Shown one piece after another: positions 5,235 through 6,684 of a stretch of 6,684 nt of DNA. A program made the position numbers and the translations under genes. The stretch spans positions 1-6,684 of the forward strand of contig JAGSHP010000107.1 in NCBI GenBank assembly GCA_029855925.1, read 5' to 3'. Every line of letters starts with the position of its first letter. The first letter of the stretch is position 1. Below the pieces are notes generated by a model. It did not search any database and was not told the DNA's origin. It worked only from the letters and a program-made list of their open reading frames with translations. The DNA comes from Candidatus Thorarchaeota archaeon (lineage in GTDB: Archaea > Asgardarchaeota > Thorarchaeia > Thorarchaeales > Thorarchaeaceae).

Positions 5235-6353
5235 ATGCAACTCGGAGAACCAACTGACCTTAGCTGGATTGTCAACATATTATTCCTAGTCTTCATCATG
5301 GTCTTCAGTCTGTATGGTGCCAAGATTCAGATGTGGCAATGGCTGAAACAGATTGAGGCGGGTCTGATAGAACTCAAGCGTATGGCAATTGAGTCCAGAC
5401 AGACTGCAATTGATACATTCAAGAAATACGGGAAAGAAGAGAAGGAAGTGGCAACCGCTCTTGATAGATGGTTAGATTACTTCCTGATAACACCTGTTGA
5501 TCTTGATCCGGCAGGAATCCTCCAGCGGCTGGATCACCTATTGGATGAGAGACGCGACAGATATCAGGAGTTTGTTGCCGAGGTTGCACCTGAGGCTAGC
5601 CCCACAGTCCACCAGAATCTGGAGAACACTCTGGAGGTCGCGCAGGTTCTCAGTCTGATATTTAGGGTAGTGAGGCACTTCTATCTCCTAGGCAAAAAGA
5701 CTGGCAGTCAAATCCTAATCATGCAGATTCATATGCAAATGCCAGATTTGCTGAGACTGGCAAAAGCCTACTTTGATGCCATGGATGCATTTTCTGGAGG
5801 AAAGCCCATTGGAGATGGCATCGGGCCATTAGTTGTGACCAAGTTTGCCCACGAGTATGGAGCAACTCCGGAGAAATATGTTCAAGAGATTGGTCGAGAA
5901 GTTGGTTACTACGAAGTCGAAATGGAGGGACGGACCGTTTACGTTGTACGTGCAACAGGCCCCGGTGGCACAGTGGGCAAACCAGGTTTTGCTATCAAGA
6001 ATCTAGTTGAGCAGAACCATGGTAAGATTGCACGCATAATCACTGTTGATGCTGCACTCAAGCTCGAAGGTGAAGACCTGGGGCGTGTTTCTGAGGGGAC
6101 AGGGGCCGCCATCGGAGACCCCGGCCCTGAAAAGCATGCCATTGAGGACACAGCAACCCAGAACAAGATTGCAATTGAGGCAATTGTGATCAAGCAGGAC
6201 GAGGCTGCTGCAGTTGGAGTCATGCGCAAGAAGATACTTGACGCGGTTCCGGAAGCGCTGGAACGAATAAAGACTGCAATCAGAAAACGTACAAAGCAAG
6301 GGGACAAGGTAATCCTTGCTGGCATTGGAAACACGATGGGTATTGGACTCTGA
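5235..6353 (+). CDS. DUF1512 family archaeal membrane-anchored protein
   Basis: A 372-residue protein that I recognise as the archaeal DUF1512 family, whose function is unknown. It has one N-terminal transmembrane helix (about 11-30, WIVNILFLVFIMVFSLYGAK). A long, charged, mostly helical region follows (about 35-190), including DRWLDYFLITPVDLDPAGI (77-95). The C-terminal half is rich in conserved-looking glycine motifs: PIGDGIGPLV (191-200), RATGPGGTVGKPG (239-251), TVDAALKLEGE (270-280), EGTGAAIGDPGPEK (287-300) and AGIGNTMGIG (362-371). This pattern suggests a ligand-binding or catalytic domain held at the cytoplasmic membrane face, which is inference. The start has AGTGAT a few bases upstream. 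Its TGA stop forms part of the ribosome binding site of the following membrane-protein gene, so the two are probably one operon. Confidence 0.88.
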   Translation: MQLGEPTDLSWIVNILFLVFIMVFSLYGAKIQMWQWLKQIEAGLIELKRMAIESRQTAIDTFKKYGKEEKEVATALDRWLDYFLITPVDLDPAGILQRLDHLLDERRDRYQEFVAEVAPEASPTVHQNLENTLEVAQVLSLIFRVVRHFYLLGKKTGSQILIMQIHMQMPDLLRLAKAYFDAMDAFSGGKPIGDGIGPLVVTKFAHEYGATPEKYVQEIGREVGYYEVEMEGRTVYVVRATGPGGTVGKPGFAIKNLVEQNHGKIARIITVDAALKLEGEDLGRVSEGTGAAIGDPGPEKHAIEDTATQNKIAIEAIVIKQDEAAAVGVMRKKILDAVPEALERIKTAIRKRTKQGDKVILAGIGNTMGIGL

Positions 6354-6357
6354 GGTG
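6352..6357 (+). promoter_or_regulatory. Ribosome binding site overlapping the DUF1512 stop codon
   Basis: GAGGTG lies 6 bases before ATG 6364, and its first two bases belong to the TGA stop of the DUF1512 gene. It is a strong archaeal Shine-Dalgarno match that supports the downstream start and suggests translational coupling. Confidence 0.7.
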
Positions 6358-6363
6358 CAATAG

Positions 6364-6684
6364 ATGGGATTTTTGTCAAAGATAATTGGTGTTGCATTTA
6401 TTGGTGTAGGCCTGCTAGTATGGGTTGTGCTAGGAAACACCCCGGACATTATGGCCTCATATATCTGGATCTTTGTTGGTATGCTGCTGATGTCGATTGG
6501 TTTCAGTCTTGTCACGGGTGGTCGAAAGGCCAAGCCGAAGACACCCCCACCACCGACAGTCACAGAGATTCTCTGCGATAACCCAGATTGTGATTTCAAG
6601 GAGATTCGGAATTATGAGGAAGGCGACTACATCCTCAAGACATTAGATGCCAAGTGCCCGAGATGCAATAGTTCGATGACAATC
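6364..6684 (+). CDS. Small membrane protein with two TM helices and a zinc-ribbon-like tail (3'-partial)
   Basis: The frame is open from ATG 6364 to the end of the window; 107 residues are visible and the C-terminus is cut off. Two hydrophobic helices (about 7-24 and 33-52) form a hairpin with a short loop (GNTPDIMAS), so both ends should lie on the same side of the membrane. A basic stretch GGRKAKPK and a proline run (61-64) link to a soluble domain with four cysteines: C71 and C76 (C-x4-C) and C98 and C101 (C-x2-C). Their spacing suggests a zinc ribbon. I cannot assign a family or function. It follows the DUF1512 gene by 10 bases with a strong ribosome binding site, so the two probably work together at the membrane. 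Confidence 0.82.
   Translation, partial: MGFLSKIIGVAFIGVGLLVWVVLGNTPDIMASYIWIFVGMLLMSIGFSLVTGGRKAKPKTPPPPTVTEILCDNPDCDFKEIRNYEEGDYILKTLDAKCPRCNSSMTI

Noticed and set aside
5939..6599. Two minus-strand open frames of 152 and 198 residues
   Set aside because: They lie opposite the DUF1512 gene and the following membrane-protein gene, both well supported. The products look like antisense shadows with no recognisable motif.

Overview
This 6.7 kb window is archaeal chromosome with housekeeping content. The evidence is a NOP5 + fibrillarin pair (archaeal C/D-box RNP core), a UPF0216 protein, an archaeal HTH regulator of the COG1395 type, an archaeal-style RNase HII, an intron-containing tRNA-Trp, a 5S rRNA gene and a DUF1512 protein. 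TATA-like elements and GGTG-type ribosome binding sites fit archaea. Base composition is mixed, near 50% GC by eye. The lineage cannot be fixed from the sequence alone. An Asgard (Thorarchaeia-like) or other mesophilic archaeal MAG would fit, but this is only an impression.

Layout, left to right. (1) 1-2050, plus strand: a tightly packed operon of nop5 (5' end cut by the window edge), flpA and a UPF0216 gene. Each junction is an overlapping stop/start (ATGA, then TAATG), so translation is probably coupled. NOP5 scaffolds the C/D RNP and FlpA is its 2'-O-methyltransferase. (2) 2051-3097: a short promoter-bearing gap, then a COG1395-type HTH protein. (3) 3094-3783, minus strand: RNase HII, convergent with the HTH gene and sharing one palindromic CTAG as both stop codons. 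(4) 3906-4037: tRNA-Trp(CCA) with a 34-nt intron at position 37/38 and an encoded CCA tail, followed by a T7 tract. (5) 4104-4919: an unrecognised secreted/membrane-anchored protein with a signal peptide and a C-terminal transmembrane helix. (6) 4985-5153: a stand-alone 5S rRNA gene with a good TATA box. (7) 5235-6684: a DUF1512 membrane protein followed at once by a small two-helix membrane protein with a zinc-ribbon-like tail, cut by the right window edge.

Much of the content concerns RNA: the RNA 2'-O-methylation core, a tRNA that is a classical methylation substrate in euryarchaea, 5S rRNA, and RNase HII. I see no CRISPR array, transposon, phage gene, defence island or other clear new system. 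The most interesting points are the short guide-less tRNA-Trp intron with an imperfect splice motif, the coupling of UPF0216 to the C/D RNP genes, a possible internal duplication in the HTH protein, and the DUF1512/zinc-ribbon membrane pair.
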